Assembly: GCF_050948175.1 (NCBI RefSeq)
Contig: NC_135204.1
Location: 5,819,473 to 5,883,472, forward strand
Direction: 5' to 3'
Source: Xylocopa sonorina
Taxonomy: Eukaryota; Arthropoda; Insecta; Hymenoptera; Apidae
Length of the DNA: 64,000 bases
The translations under genes and the position numbers were made by a program. The first letter of the stretch is position 1; each line of letters opens with the position of its first letter. The notes below the pieces were generated by a model that was not told where the DNA came from, did no database searches, and saw nothing but the letters and a program-made list of their open reading frames with translations. This document shows, in pieces, positions 25,201-36,700 of the stretch.

Positions 25201-28200
25201 GCCGTTCGAGAATTTGTTCTCGATGGACGTCTTGGATTTATTGATCAACCATTTCTCTCTTTCTCTCTGGTTCCTCTTCTCTGTCTTTAAGACGTGTATT
25301 TTGTTAATCGATTTTTTTTAGAGATACATGTGTGTGGGTTGGTTTTGGTTAATTGAGATGTGGATATCTGGGTTATTTTAATTTTGGTAGGATTGCATTG
25401 GAGAATATGGGGGTGCGTTCAATTGATCGAAGTTTTGTTGTGGATTTCAGGAGTGGATAGATAGAAGAGTAATGAAAGTAGATTGTGTATTGGAACTTTT
25501 TGATTTTTTCTTTGAAATTGTATTCATTTTTTTTATTAGAGTTACTTCAAACTATTCAAGTGAAATCATCCCCTATTTGATCGTACCATGATACTATGAT
25601 TGCTTATGTCACGCTGTGCTCATAAGTTTATAACATTTTATATACCATTTAATAAGATATTAATTGTATAATCAACTTTCTATAGAAAACTTTTTTTAAT
25701 TTTGCGATTTTGTAACTTTCTAGTCGACCATCTTGTGCTATCACGTCTTGATCTCTGCTTCTCCGCGCAATTACAGCAGCTCCAGAAAGGGAAGCCGTTT
25801 AAATTTCCCCCACGGTGTTGAAAATCGCTATCTCCGAATTTCTATCGTCTTCGAAGCGTTTAAATTCACGCAACGGGAGTTTAAATTCAGTTGCACGTCG
25901 TTAAACCGACTGAGCGCCATATTCAAGGCACAGCATCGCTCACGATGAAAGCTGCAGCGTCGGAAACACGCGTCCCCAATTAATTCCCCATTAAACTCGT
26001 TAAAAGGGCATCGAAACGATTAATTTAACTTGGCCCGTTGCGCTCGCGCGAATAAAACATCGCAGCGGCAACAGCGGATTGTAATTCGATCGGGTATCCG
26101 TAATCGTTCATTAATTTCCGCGCGTTTAATCAGCCGGGACGGAAAAAGTGGCCAACGGGACGGTACGAAATTTACGAGCTCCGTTTTCCCTCGTCCGCCC
26201 CTTTGTTTTCCTTTTTCTTTCTCTGCCAACCAACACCCCCACCCCCCCCCCCCGTCACTTTCCTCCACGTCGACTACGAGTAAATGGAACTGCGAATTGT
26301 TGCAACGATGCCAGCTGAATGCACAGAACGTCTCGCGAAGTGAACGTCCCGGTAATTACTCGGTGCTCGCAGTTAATTACGATTTTTGCTTTTTACTCGC
26401 CTCGCCGTTCGTTAAAAAGCGCGGACCGTGTACAGGCGAGGGTGGCTCCTCCGTTAGGGACGAAAAAAGTAGTATAACGACTCGTGGATCACGGTAATTT
26501 TTAATTGGACGCACAGCTGCGTCTTCCACCCCTCTGTCTTTCGTTACGAATTAACGAGCCATGATCGTATCAATCTTTCATTTGTTGTTTGAAAAATTTT
26601 CATTTCTGCGATGATTAATAATTTGGTTATTTCAGAGGTTTTTATCCACAATTGTTTCATTTTTAAAAATACTTAATTATAAATTTGTTATTTGGTGTGA
26701 AATCTGTTGATTTTGTAAACATTCGAGCAGTAACGTTAGTTTCGTTCGATTTGATGCAGATAAAGCGAGTGTTCTTCCGTTGGGTCTGACTAATGACGAG
26801 CCTTTTCTACTTGATTCGTCGCGTTCGAGATCAACCGTTCAAAGGCTAAACTGTTCGACTCAATTTCAAATGTAGAATTTAATACCAGAGCAAGTAATTA
26901 GCATTTGACTGTATAGAAACTGAGTGATTAACCGTCATTAACGCGTGCAGTTAATTAACTTTGTTGACAAATACAAACATTGAATGAATTCCAGAATTCT
27001 ATATATACTCATTACTTTTAGTGACAAAGTAATTATAGTCATCCTACAATTGCAACGAATAAAAGCAAAATCTTGCACAAAATATATAAATCATTTTTAA
27101 TGTCTAAATTATCTTAACTCTCTTCATTTATCACACGTTCAGAATATAATCTGTAAAAGTCACAGACTTGTCTTTCAAAGGTTCAAATAAAAAAATCCTA
27201 TATCTTAACAAAATAACTCTTCATCTGAAAACCAAAATTCAGTACACTTCGATCACTCTCATTCTTTGAAATTGAGCGAGCAATCATATTTCTTTTCTCG
27301 ATTATCCTCGTCGATCTTAACCATTTGCCCATAAACTTGCGACGTAACAATTTTTTTTACATTTTAACGAACCGACAAAACAGTACCTCCGCGAATGCAA
27401 ATGGAGGACTGAGACGATATCCTCGATACGTCGTTGTTTCCACGTCGTCGAGTCGTGCGACCCTTCGAGGACGCACTAGACGTCCTCAGCTGCTCACGCG
27501 AGGGCATCAATCTCGCGTGCGGAGGTGAGCAACTAGTATTCCGGTGGGTTGCACTCGCGAGTCGACAATTTCCTCGTTTCACTGACGTGTCCAATTTCCG
27601 GGTGGACGTCGGTTCCACGAAAGAAGGAAATCTGCTTCCTGACATGTCCTCTGTCGCTGGACGAGGAACGTCACCGAACACCAGGAAGCGATCGTCTCAA
27701 CGGAACCCAAAGAAACCGGAAGATATCATCTCGCGCGACCCTTTGCTGCTTTTCAGTGAGATCGAGCAAATTTTTAAATTATTACCACTTGCCAGTCTTG
27801 AATGAAATTTGTGGATTTCTTCGTTTTATTAGTTGCTAATAGATCTGTAGTATAGTTTATTAGTCACGAATAAATTTATAGCGTGTCTTGTGTTAGTAAG
27901 AATTGCAGAGAATGGAAGAACGACTCGAGATCACGTTTTTCGTTAACTGTTGCTAATTAATTTCGAGTAGCTACGAATCTATTTTCAGCAGAAGAAATCC
28001 GTAGCCACTGGTCAGTAACGAATGCGAAAGCGATGCTTCCGCTTATGCAAGCGGAGGCCACGCAGAGATGCGAACTAAAAATGGCGCGCGATGCAATCTC
28101 GTGCGCAACGAAACGTACACGTGTGCACCTGTATTAATTAATATCACGCGACGTACGCGATACTTGGCTGGGTGTTGGTGCGCCTGCAACGCGTAACGCA

Positions 28201-29439
28201 GCCCAGCGTCGCTCTAGCCGAAAACTTCGCAGCGAGCAATTTCGAAGAGAAGCACCGAATGATTATCAGTGCGTGTCGAACGCTCTTGAAATCTCGATGC
28301 AGCTTCGAGCTTCCCGTATAATTGCGCGCCTAAATAATTGATGAGATGGCGTGCCAGGGCGCAGTAATGAGCGGGTTATTCGGGAAATGTAACGGCGGCA
28401 ATACCAAAATGTTATCGGATGCTTCGTTCCCCTAATGAATTCCATCGCAAGTGTCCCATTAGAGATTTATTGTCCTGGGACGAGCTCGAGAACGGAATTA
28501 TTCGATTCGACAGACAAAACTGTACGAACGATGCACCAAAAATTTAAAGAAATTATCCGTGCAATTGTCAATTGCACGTTTGAAAGTATGGAATATAAGA
28601 ACGTTAAAAAGAAAACGATGAAAACGATGGAATATGAATTATTATAGTCCACGATCCAAGCCTTTATCGGTCGAAATTGACGTACAGCACTCTATCTTCG
28701 CAACATGTATACTCTGTAATCCCCATTTCAATCTGGGAATAGATTTACTTCGGAAGGCGCTTGAAACTGAAGAGAACAAATATGGGAGAGTCGAGGGAGA
28801 TCGAGAGTGCATTGAAATATCGAGTAGAATGCGTTGAACGGAGAATTCGAAGACATCTCAGATCGCTTGAATTATATACCACGAACGCATAATATCCTGC
28901 AAGAATTTCTTAAATCTTGCCCTCTTATTCGCACTGGTTCATAAAAACCACGGATTGATTCAGAACGACCCTCGCAACGCGTACAGAGGCAATAAAAAAA
29001 AAAGGGTGCAGGCGATTCGAGTCTCGTTTATAGCTTCGTCCGGCTGTTTTCAACTAGGTGACAAACCACAGCCCCAAGTGCGCGTGGGAATCAGCCTACG
29101 CGCGACCGGAAGAACGACCGTGTCCTCGCGAACGTTTACGATTTAACCTTAACTGGAGTAACATCAACGTTTAGAGTCTAGTTGGAAGAGAAACAGGTAC
29201 ACGCGCATTTTATCGTGACTGTCTATCGTTCTGAGTGCGTACGAGAGGAAAGATAACACTCGATCTTTCGCTCTCAATTTTGGTATAACAATTAATACAA
29301 CAATAACAATAGTTGTGTACGTGTTACAGAATGTTCCTTATCGCGGTGCTATGACCATGATTCCTTCACGTCGCTAGGCGAATGTACTGAACTCTAATCA
29401 AATTCACAATTCTCAACGATGGAATGGGAAGGTTGTTCT
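22283..29439. other. Non-coding stretch, no supported gene
   Basis: No homologous exon was recognised over 7 kb. CpG-rich blocks with multiple open frames lie at 24,720-25,220, 26,000-26,500, 27,360-27,740 and 28,020-28,330. A run of C with one A (26,236-26,253) is present. If the octopamine receptor exon at 29,992-30,746 splices leftwards as its donor shows, this region is probably intron of that gene. Confidence 0.5.
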
Positions 29440-29583
29440 AAACAACATGTTCTAGTCGAATCGTTATAAACGAACTACGTGTTCTAACCGAACTGGGTGT
29501 TCTAAACGAACTGGGTGTTCTAAACGAACTGCGTGTTCTAAACGAACTGCCTGTTCTAGACGAACTGTTCTAACCGAACTGCC
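29440..29583 (+). repeat. 18-bp tandem repeat, about 7 copies
   Basis: The unit GTTCTAAACGAACTGGGT is repeated from about 29,440 to 29,583, with clear starts at 29,481, 29,499, 29,517 and 29,535. The period is 18 bp, so one minus-strand frame stays open and reads as a VRLEHP-type hexapeptide repeat. This is unlikely to be a protein because it lies about 400 bp inside the intron that follows the receptor exon and has no start or splice context. Confidence 0.85.
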
Positions 29584-29991
29584 GCGAGGACGAAAATGTC
29601 GCCCCTCAAAAATGCGTGCAGGAAAGGATGGAAAAGCCAAGAATGAAAAGGATAGATGCGCGGACGTGGAAAGCGAACGTTTCCACGAAAACGCAATGGA
29701 CCGAAATTGGTCATAAATAACACCAGAGTCAAGGATCTGCTGTACACGACTGAGCAATGCTCAGTCACGATGAACTCCTGAGGAAAACAATTGCTTGGCC
29801 TGAATGATGGACAAACCAGACGGATGTCAGGATTATAAAACGCGCGGGGATGGTCGCCAAATGTTAACCTGCGATGACCAGACCTGCGTGAGTCGTGGGA
29901 ACGCATTGTTATTTAACTCGAAAGTGCGTGGAAACGTAGCCGCCACAGTTCAAAACACCTTCGACAATAAAAAAGAACACCCAAAGCTTAC
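29584..29991 (-). other. Proximal part of receptor intron
   Basis: This is the first 400 bp of the intron downstream of the receptor exon. The donor GTAAGC is at 29,991-29,986 on the minus strand. An in-frame TAA overlaps the donor, so retention of this intron would end the protein right after helix 5. Nothing else is recognisable. Confidence 0.6.
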
Positions 29992-30746
29992 CTATAGAGC
30001 ATCCGTTCCTGTCGATCCGCCTCCCTGTAGATCTTGTAGTACATCGCGATCATAATGATACCAGGCAGCCAGAAACTGACACTGGAGCTGATCACCGCGT
30101 AGAGTTTGTTCACTTGGAACACGCACACGTCCGGGTAACTCCTGCGGAACTCGAGGTGGGCCTCAGTGGTGTACCATCCGGCGAATATGGGCAGGAAGCT
30201 CATCACCGTGGGCGAGCACCACACCACGCTCAGCATCGTGCTCAGCCGCACGTTGGTCATGATCAACGGATAGTCCAGCGGCTGGACGATCGCGTAGTAA
30301 CGATCGACGCTGATGCAGCACAGATGGAGGATCGAGACGGTGCTGAAGAACACGTCCAGCGAGTTCCAGACGTCGCACATGAAGTAGCCGAACAGCCAAC
30401 GGCCGGACAGCTCCACCGAGGCGTTGAAGGTCATCGCGAAGATCGCCACGAGCATGTCGGCGAGGGCCAGCGAGACGACGAAGTAGTTGGTGATCACGCG
30501 CAGCTTCCTGTGCCTCATCACGGAGACGATCACCAACAGGTTCCCAAACAGGGCGCAGAGGATGATGAAACCCATCACTGTGGCCTTCACGGTCAGAAGC
30601 AGCACGTGCTCCAGTTCGAGGTTGGTCTCGCGGTCGTACAAGTCCACTGTGCGATTACGTTGGCCAGTGTCGATCAGGACGCTGGACAAGTCTGGCAACT
30701 CGGTGGTATTGGTTAACTCCTCCTCCATCGTCTCGTTCAATTCCAT
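29992..30746 (-). CDS. Octbeta3R: Beta-adrenergic-like octopamine receptor, 5' coding exon (TM1-TM5), partial
   Basis: This exon encodes about the first 251 residues of a class A GPCR that binds octopamine and, in this family, couples to Gs and cAMP. The N-terminus has three N-glycosylation sequons (N4, N13, N31). TM1 contains GNLLVIVSV (68-76). TM2 contains SLALAD (92-97). The amine-binding aspartate of TM3 is D131 (in SLDVFFST), followed by DRYYAIV (148-154). C124 and C208 can form the TM3-ECL2 disulfide. TM5 carries SSSVSFWLPG (220-229) with the family serines. The segments IVQPLDYPLIMT and IYREADRQER match Octbeta3R better than Octbeta1R or Octbeta2R from memory, so subtype is likely but not certain. 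The start ATG at 30,746 has CAAA before it. The exon ends AG/GTAAGC; TM6-TM7 are not found in the window to the left. Confidence 0.88.
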
Positions 30747-31225
30747 TTTGACTGGTCTCTTCGAGTCACCTCTCGTCTGGATCTTCTTTCTCTCGAATTT
30801 GTTTCGTTACCGTTCTCGATCGACCTCTTCGTCCCCTTCTTCGACGTCCTCGTCGACCAGGTTGCCTCGAAAATCCTGCCAGGCCATCGAAGAGTAGAGA
30901 TGGAGTTTCGTTTCGCGGAATTTGCTGGTGATTATCGAATGGTGTATCGATTGGGAGATGTCCATAGAAATTCTGTCGCTGTGGGGGTTGTTGGGGTTTC
31001 ACGAGGACATTTTTTTCCAGGGCTAGTGAGATTCGAATGCGCGAAGTTGTTGGTTTATTGATGGATGCCAGTTCGGAAGAGTTGGGGACTGTATCGAGGG
31101 GTTAGAGATGATCCTTTTCTGGAGACGTTCCAGGAAGTACGAGCTGGATTTTGATGCGACGCACGATCCTGGGAGGAAGATGAGACCAAGCGGTTCGCCG
31201 TGTGCTCCTTGGGCATCGTGACGAC
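30747..31225 (-). promoter_or_regulatory. Probable 5' UTR of the octopamine receptor exon
   Basis: Upstream of the start codon the minus strand is purine-rich and carries stops, so the coding sequence does not extend further. A plausible acceptor, CCAATCGCAG/GTCG, places an exon start at 31,225. If so, the leader is about 480 nt and includes an upstream ATG at 31,216 with a reading frame ending near 31,055. Regulation by that upstream frame is only a possibility. Confidence 0.35.
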
Positions 31226-33446
31226 CTGCGATTGGAAAAGAGGGGCCATTGAAATTGATGGTATCAATCGAGCAGCTCGTGAAATTGTTATTCTAAGTTA
31301 CACGTAGTATATCAACTATGTAAATTATTCTCAAACTTGTTATACTTGTTTAAAAAAAAAATGTATATCGCTCCAGAGAGAAATGGAGAGAAATATTATT
31401 AAGATTGTTACTTAATTCATTTAGATATTAACCTCTTAGACACGGCTGAACCTTGCGCGGGGCTATTTCTCTGTATGGCAGAGTTCAATGTGAATTACTT
31501 GTAAATGATACAGAACTGCAATGTGTGAGTACATTGGAATTAAATGTTTGATGATTAGATTATAATTTTTCTTAAAGATAAGAAACACACATTTTAACTG
31601 TAACAATTTACTTGAATAATTAATAATGCAATTCAGTATGGTACAATAACCAAAGCTGTATTTTTCTATTTTTACTTCCTCTGTTCGCGTATAGAATTCG
31701 AGTTCGATGGTTTTTCCTTTTTCAAAAATCGAGTCGAATCATGAGGAGTTCGACAAGCTCGAATATAATCGTTCCTTAAATCGAGCGTTGTTATCGACAA
31801 CCGTTCGAAACCGACGCGGCTGTGAAACGTGCCGGATCGCCCGTTCCGAATCGTTCGCGTTTTCTCTATCGGCGAGAAAATTAAATTTCAAATGGAACAG
31901 GATTACGCGGGGAATTGGCTGGGACGATACTTTGTCGAAATATCGGCAAACAACGCCGATCGGCAATTCCGCGAAGGGATCGCAACAAATAAAGTAAAAC
32001 AAATATTGCTCGTCACGGTTCGTTGGACCCGGGCGGAATTGCTTTGTAAAAGTAGCTACGAAAATGGCTGGGAGCGGGCGCGTGTAACAAGCCAATCGAT
32101 CACAAATCGGCTCGCCTTTCTTTCGACCCGATCGTTTTGATACGAGGCTAATGAAAAAGTGGGAAAATGAGCTTATCAATTCTGCCTTCGACCAACGACG
32201 TGCAACGACGTTCAATTAAGCGAAACAAACCGTCTTTTTCTAACATCATCGTCGACGAACGTTCAGCTATCGACGAACGTTGCGTAAAAATTGCGATATT
32301 AATATACGATAACGAATGAAACGAGAGGTAAAAAAGGGAGATTTTGTTTTCTTTATTTTAATTGAATTGAAACACGCGCGCGTACAAAGCGTCAAAGAGT
32401 TAATGTCGAGTTTTAATTAAAACTGTCCATGGTGTACTTGTATCAGCGGAAACGCGATTTAAAAAAAAAAAAAACAGAAAAAATAGGGGAATAATTTTCG
32501 TGAAAGGGAGCGATTCGAAAGACGGGAAATTAGAGCGCGAGAGTTATCTCCGATCAAACGAGAACTACGTCCGCCATATTTTTCTGCATACCCCGCGCGC
32601 AAACATCGAGCCTTCTGGGAAATTAAAATTCAACCCCGTTTAGCGGGAGACTAAGAGCAGCGGAGAGTAGGAACGCGAAACAGAAGCTACAGCTACTTAT
32701 TTCGCTGTTTGCCTTGTTCGATTTGTCGTCCCTCTGTCGGCGGTTTAACTGCATTTTAATCGTAAAGATATTGCTACTCGACGAGCCTTGCAGTGGAACC
32801 AAAAGCAGAATAAGTTTCTCGTGAATAAATCGTTCGCACATGAAATATTTATTTTAATATTTAATCATTAAATGCATTGATATAATTCTTAAGAATTTTT
32901 TTTGCGATTGTATCATTGAATAATTACTTTTTAATATATTCGAGAAATGAAATTTTTCTACAAATGATAATTAAATTGGTATTTCGATATCGTTACTCTC
33001 AACTGAATTTTTTATTAATTTTTGCACGAGATATTTTATCACTCGTCGCTAATAATCGTCCGTCACGATTAACTGAACAGATTTGAAATCGATCCGTCTG
33101 AAAATTTCCAGCAAACCCGACACGATGTCCGTCGATTTATTCTCATTTTTCAGACACCATCGTCGATCGACCCCCATGAAACGCCAACGTTCCCTTTTCT
33201 CTCAATTAAATCCTATCGCGTCTTAATTATCTCCAATTATTTCCCACAGCATTTTACATTCCACCGTTCCATCGTTAATTGATCGATCGTTCGCTCGGTC
33301 AATTAACCCCGTCCATTTTTCAATTCCCGTTCTACACCGTGTTTCGAGGGAGGCTACATCAATCCGTCCAGTTATCGATACACGCGCCTCGATTCGATCA
33401 TAAAACACACGGTTTCGTCATCTCTGACAATTCGAGATTTTTTCAG
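31226..33446. other. Non-coding stretch, no supported gene
   Basis: AT-rich with a CpG-rich block at 31,690-32,300. A lone TTAACCTCTTAGACACGG at about 31,431 recalls the TTAA-element ends but has no partner. Frames at 31,707-32,215 overlap on both strands and are not credible genes. Confidence 0.5.
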
Positions 33447-33725
33447 ACCAACCATTGCAGCACGTCACTTTTTTCTATATCAAAACACACATCCAAATAT
33501 TTTCTTCGCTGTTTTCAACGCTATACGAGACACATTAAACGCTATGATTTTGTTAAAAAATATTTTATCCAAATTTTTTTACACCAGCCATTGCAACTGT
33601 ACGTCACTTTTCTCTATATCAAAACACACATCCAAATATTTTCTTCGCTGTTTTCAACGTTATACGAGACACATTAGACGCTACGATTTTGTTCAAAAAT
33701 ATTTTAACCAAATTTTTCCTCCACT
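33447..33725 (+). repeat. Two-copy tandem duplication, unit 139 bp
   Basis: TATATCAAAACACACATCCA occurs at 33,476 and 33,615. Copies share TTTTCTTCGCTGTTTTCAAC and ACGAGACACATTA and continue into GATTTTGTT-AAAAATATTTT. Frames on the plus strand run through both copies (33,279-33,864) only because the unit lacks stops in two frames. Confidence 0.9.
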
Positions 33726-36700
33726 TTTACTAAAAATTGTTATCGATGTAATTTGCGTCTCGCATAAAAATATCTGGAGAGACAGATCAATTTTACGAGC
33801 GTTCATTTCGTATGAAAGAACGTGGAACGAGACTGTTTGGCGGGAATACAACGATTACGAGTGATCGATAACGAGATTTCTCGGACAAAAGCCTGGAACT
33901 CGTTCCAGCGGTTATTCGCGACGACGTTACGACGATCCAGCGTGATAATGATCACCAGCCGAAAATTTATTCACAATTTCCATTTGAATCTCGTTAATGA
34001 AACCAATTACGGTGGCGAATTAAATCGTCGCTGGTGATCAATGGCGGTGGTCGCGAGGAGTCGCGGTTCTCTTCCGCGTTCTCTGAGAGGGTATCTTTAT
34101 TCTCGACGGAAATAACGTAACGTCTCGTTTGCGCGATGTTTCCTGCCGTGGCTCTGAAAATATCCTCGCGTCAAACATCATTTAGCTTTACGAGACGTAT
34201 CTCGAGACGAGGGGTGTTTCAAAAACGCGTCACTTCCGGCGCAGAACTGGTAGAGATTCGTGAAAGTAGTACAGATTGGGTTCGAAAACGAGGAATATTT
34301 TGCTGAACGAGTTGTATTTTACGGAGAGCCTAAGAGAAATTTATAGAAATAGCCGCGAAGAGATCGGATTAACTTTCTGGATGGGATGTGTTTCGAAAAT
34401 TGAGACTGCTACGGAGAGCTGAGAGATTTTGTGGAGATACTTGAGATTTAGTTAGGTCGGGTCTGAGGGTAAAGAACATTTCGAAAAATGAGTTAGCTTC
34501 TGTGAAGACCTCAGGGAATTTAGAGAAATGCATCAACTTTTTAGTGGCAGCTTTGGACGACTCTTCGCTACTCGATTTATTAGAATTGTTGTTATTCAGG
34601 AAATTGTTTAGCGAATCAAATTCATGGGTTTTAGAATAACCAGTGAATTTGCAAAAATTGTTAGCATGTAATTTATGATTTTATTATGATTACTAATTTG
34701 AAACATTCTGATATAAAATTGAACCAAAAGGAATTATGAAGAAGCTCTTAATACTTTCACAAAAATGTTTTTCCAGAAAGAATCATCAGAAGCAGAAACT
34801 ACCGTATCTCTAACAATCATCGTTGAGATTAGAAATTCTGAAGCAAATATACATTTTGGTCGGTTCGCCGACAAGAACCATGGATCCCAATCAAGAAGGG
34901 ACAGCTGTAATTCGATAACCTAGATCGCTTCGTAATTACAAACGAACCTTTCGAGATAAAAAAAAAAAAAGAAAGAAAAGTTCAAAGATCGTTCAGTTCG
35001 AGCGCAAAATTCAAATGAAAATTCGAGAAACAAAATTGGAGATTCGAGCGAATCTATTCCAAGTCTTGAATATTATCGAAGCCCGTGAACTTAAGGCAGT
35101 TTGAATAATTCATTCGACGGGAGAGCGTTTTGGCAAGTTTAAGAGCGATGATTGAACGCAGTTGAAGCGTTTGAACGCAGTCGAGCTCGTTAAAAGAAAA
35201 ATGTTGCGCGAGTCGTTGGGCCGGGTAAATTTTCATTAAGATCGTATCCTCGAGCAGAGACGCTGCGCCGGCTGCGGCAATTAGGAGAGCCGTGTATGGC
35301 GGAAAGAGGTCCGCCAGGCGCAGAGGAACAGCGTACGGCTTGTTTCGTGTTATAAATCGCCGGGACGCACGTAACGGCCCTTTGCCTTCGTTAGAATATG
35401 CAAACTATTCGCGATGAATTTGCAAATTGAACAAGTATTTCAAGCACTTTGCTCTATTTCACGTGGGCGGCGGTGTTCGTCGATATTGTTTCGTTTACGA
35501 GTGGTTTTTGCCTCGCCACTTTTTTTCTCACTGCGGCGAACGCTGGTAAAAAAAAAAAAAAACCGCTGGATAGTTGCTGAAACTTCTCTCTGGGGATTTA
35601 AAAACCGTTTTACATTTCTAGAGATACCACTGAAACGGATGATTGTGAATCTCGTTTCTTTATACGAAATCGGGCACAATCTTTTAGTGCGTTCGTTGAT
35701 TCGACTTGCCATTCACATAAAGAGACAATTAATATTTCAATTTCTACTACGATTCCAGTCTAACAGATTTCTAATATTTTACAGTCCGTACAGCACATAA
35801 CAAATAAAGGAAATTTGCCTCGTGATGAAAAAACTAATTTCTAATAATAAAACCCCCTATAAAACTCCCTAAAAAGTAGGGTACACAAAGCGTCCTCGAT
35901 CTTTCAGCAAATTGAAAGATTCGATCGTAAAACTGCTACCCTCGTCCCTCGCAAATCGTCACAGTAAACGAACGTTTCTGGCAGTTGCCAAATTGGCGGA
36001 AAAAAAAATCCACCAGGAAACTGCTCCGTTTCGTCGAATTACCGTAAAGCCGTTCCATTACTGGCCGATTGTAAGAGCTCCCATTGTGTCGGACATATGG
36101 CACGCTTGTACCACTGGTTCTCGAAGCAACAAGACGCGCGCGCCCCGCGCGGAAACAGCGACTCGTAAATCGAGCGGTCCAAGACGTCGACGTCGGAACG
36201 TTCGTCTGGCTCCGCGACACGTTTATCTCCAAACCGCCTGCCCCCGTCCTCGTTCCCTCTCCAGCATTGTCAAAGCGAGCGCGCCGTCAATTTCGAGACG
36301 CGGTTTCGTCCTACACCCGCGCTGCTACCGGAACACCTGGGCTCCCCGTGCATATCCGCCCGCGCGACTGCAATTCCCCGTTTCGCTCGTGGCGACGCAG
36401 CCCTCCTTTATGAAGAGGAACAGCCCCAGCCAGCCGTTTTCACGACGACACGCGGCGAACACCGGGAAACGGGGCCACCGACGCGTACCTCTTTTGATGA
36501 ACGATCGGTGATTGATGACGTCGAAGGGGAGTCTCCAAGCTCTGCCGCGAGCCTCCCGTGAAAAATGAAACGGAATTCGGAGGCGAGATATAATGGAGTG
36601 ATGTATGGCAAAGGTTGATGCGGTGTGTAGAGTCAATTGTTCTTTTTTTTTTTTGCTTTGGTTAGCTTGTTTGGTGTTGGAGAACAAGGTTAATTTTACA

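Noticed and set aside
30114..30716. A 200-codon plus-strand frame opposite the receptor exon
   Set aside because: It is histidine- and glutamate-rich and exactly mirrors the GC-rich receptor coding strand; the minus-strand product has clear GPCR motifs.
35912..36511. A 199-codon plus-strand frame
   Set aside because: Arginine/proline-rich, overlaps two minus-strand frames, no motif or splice context; typical of CpG-rich non-coding DNA.
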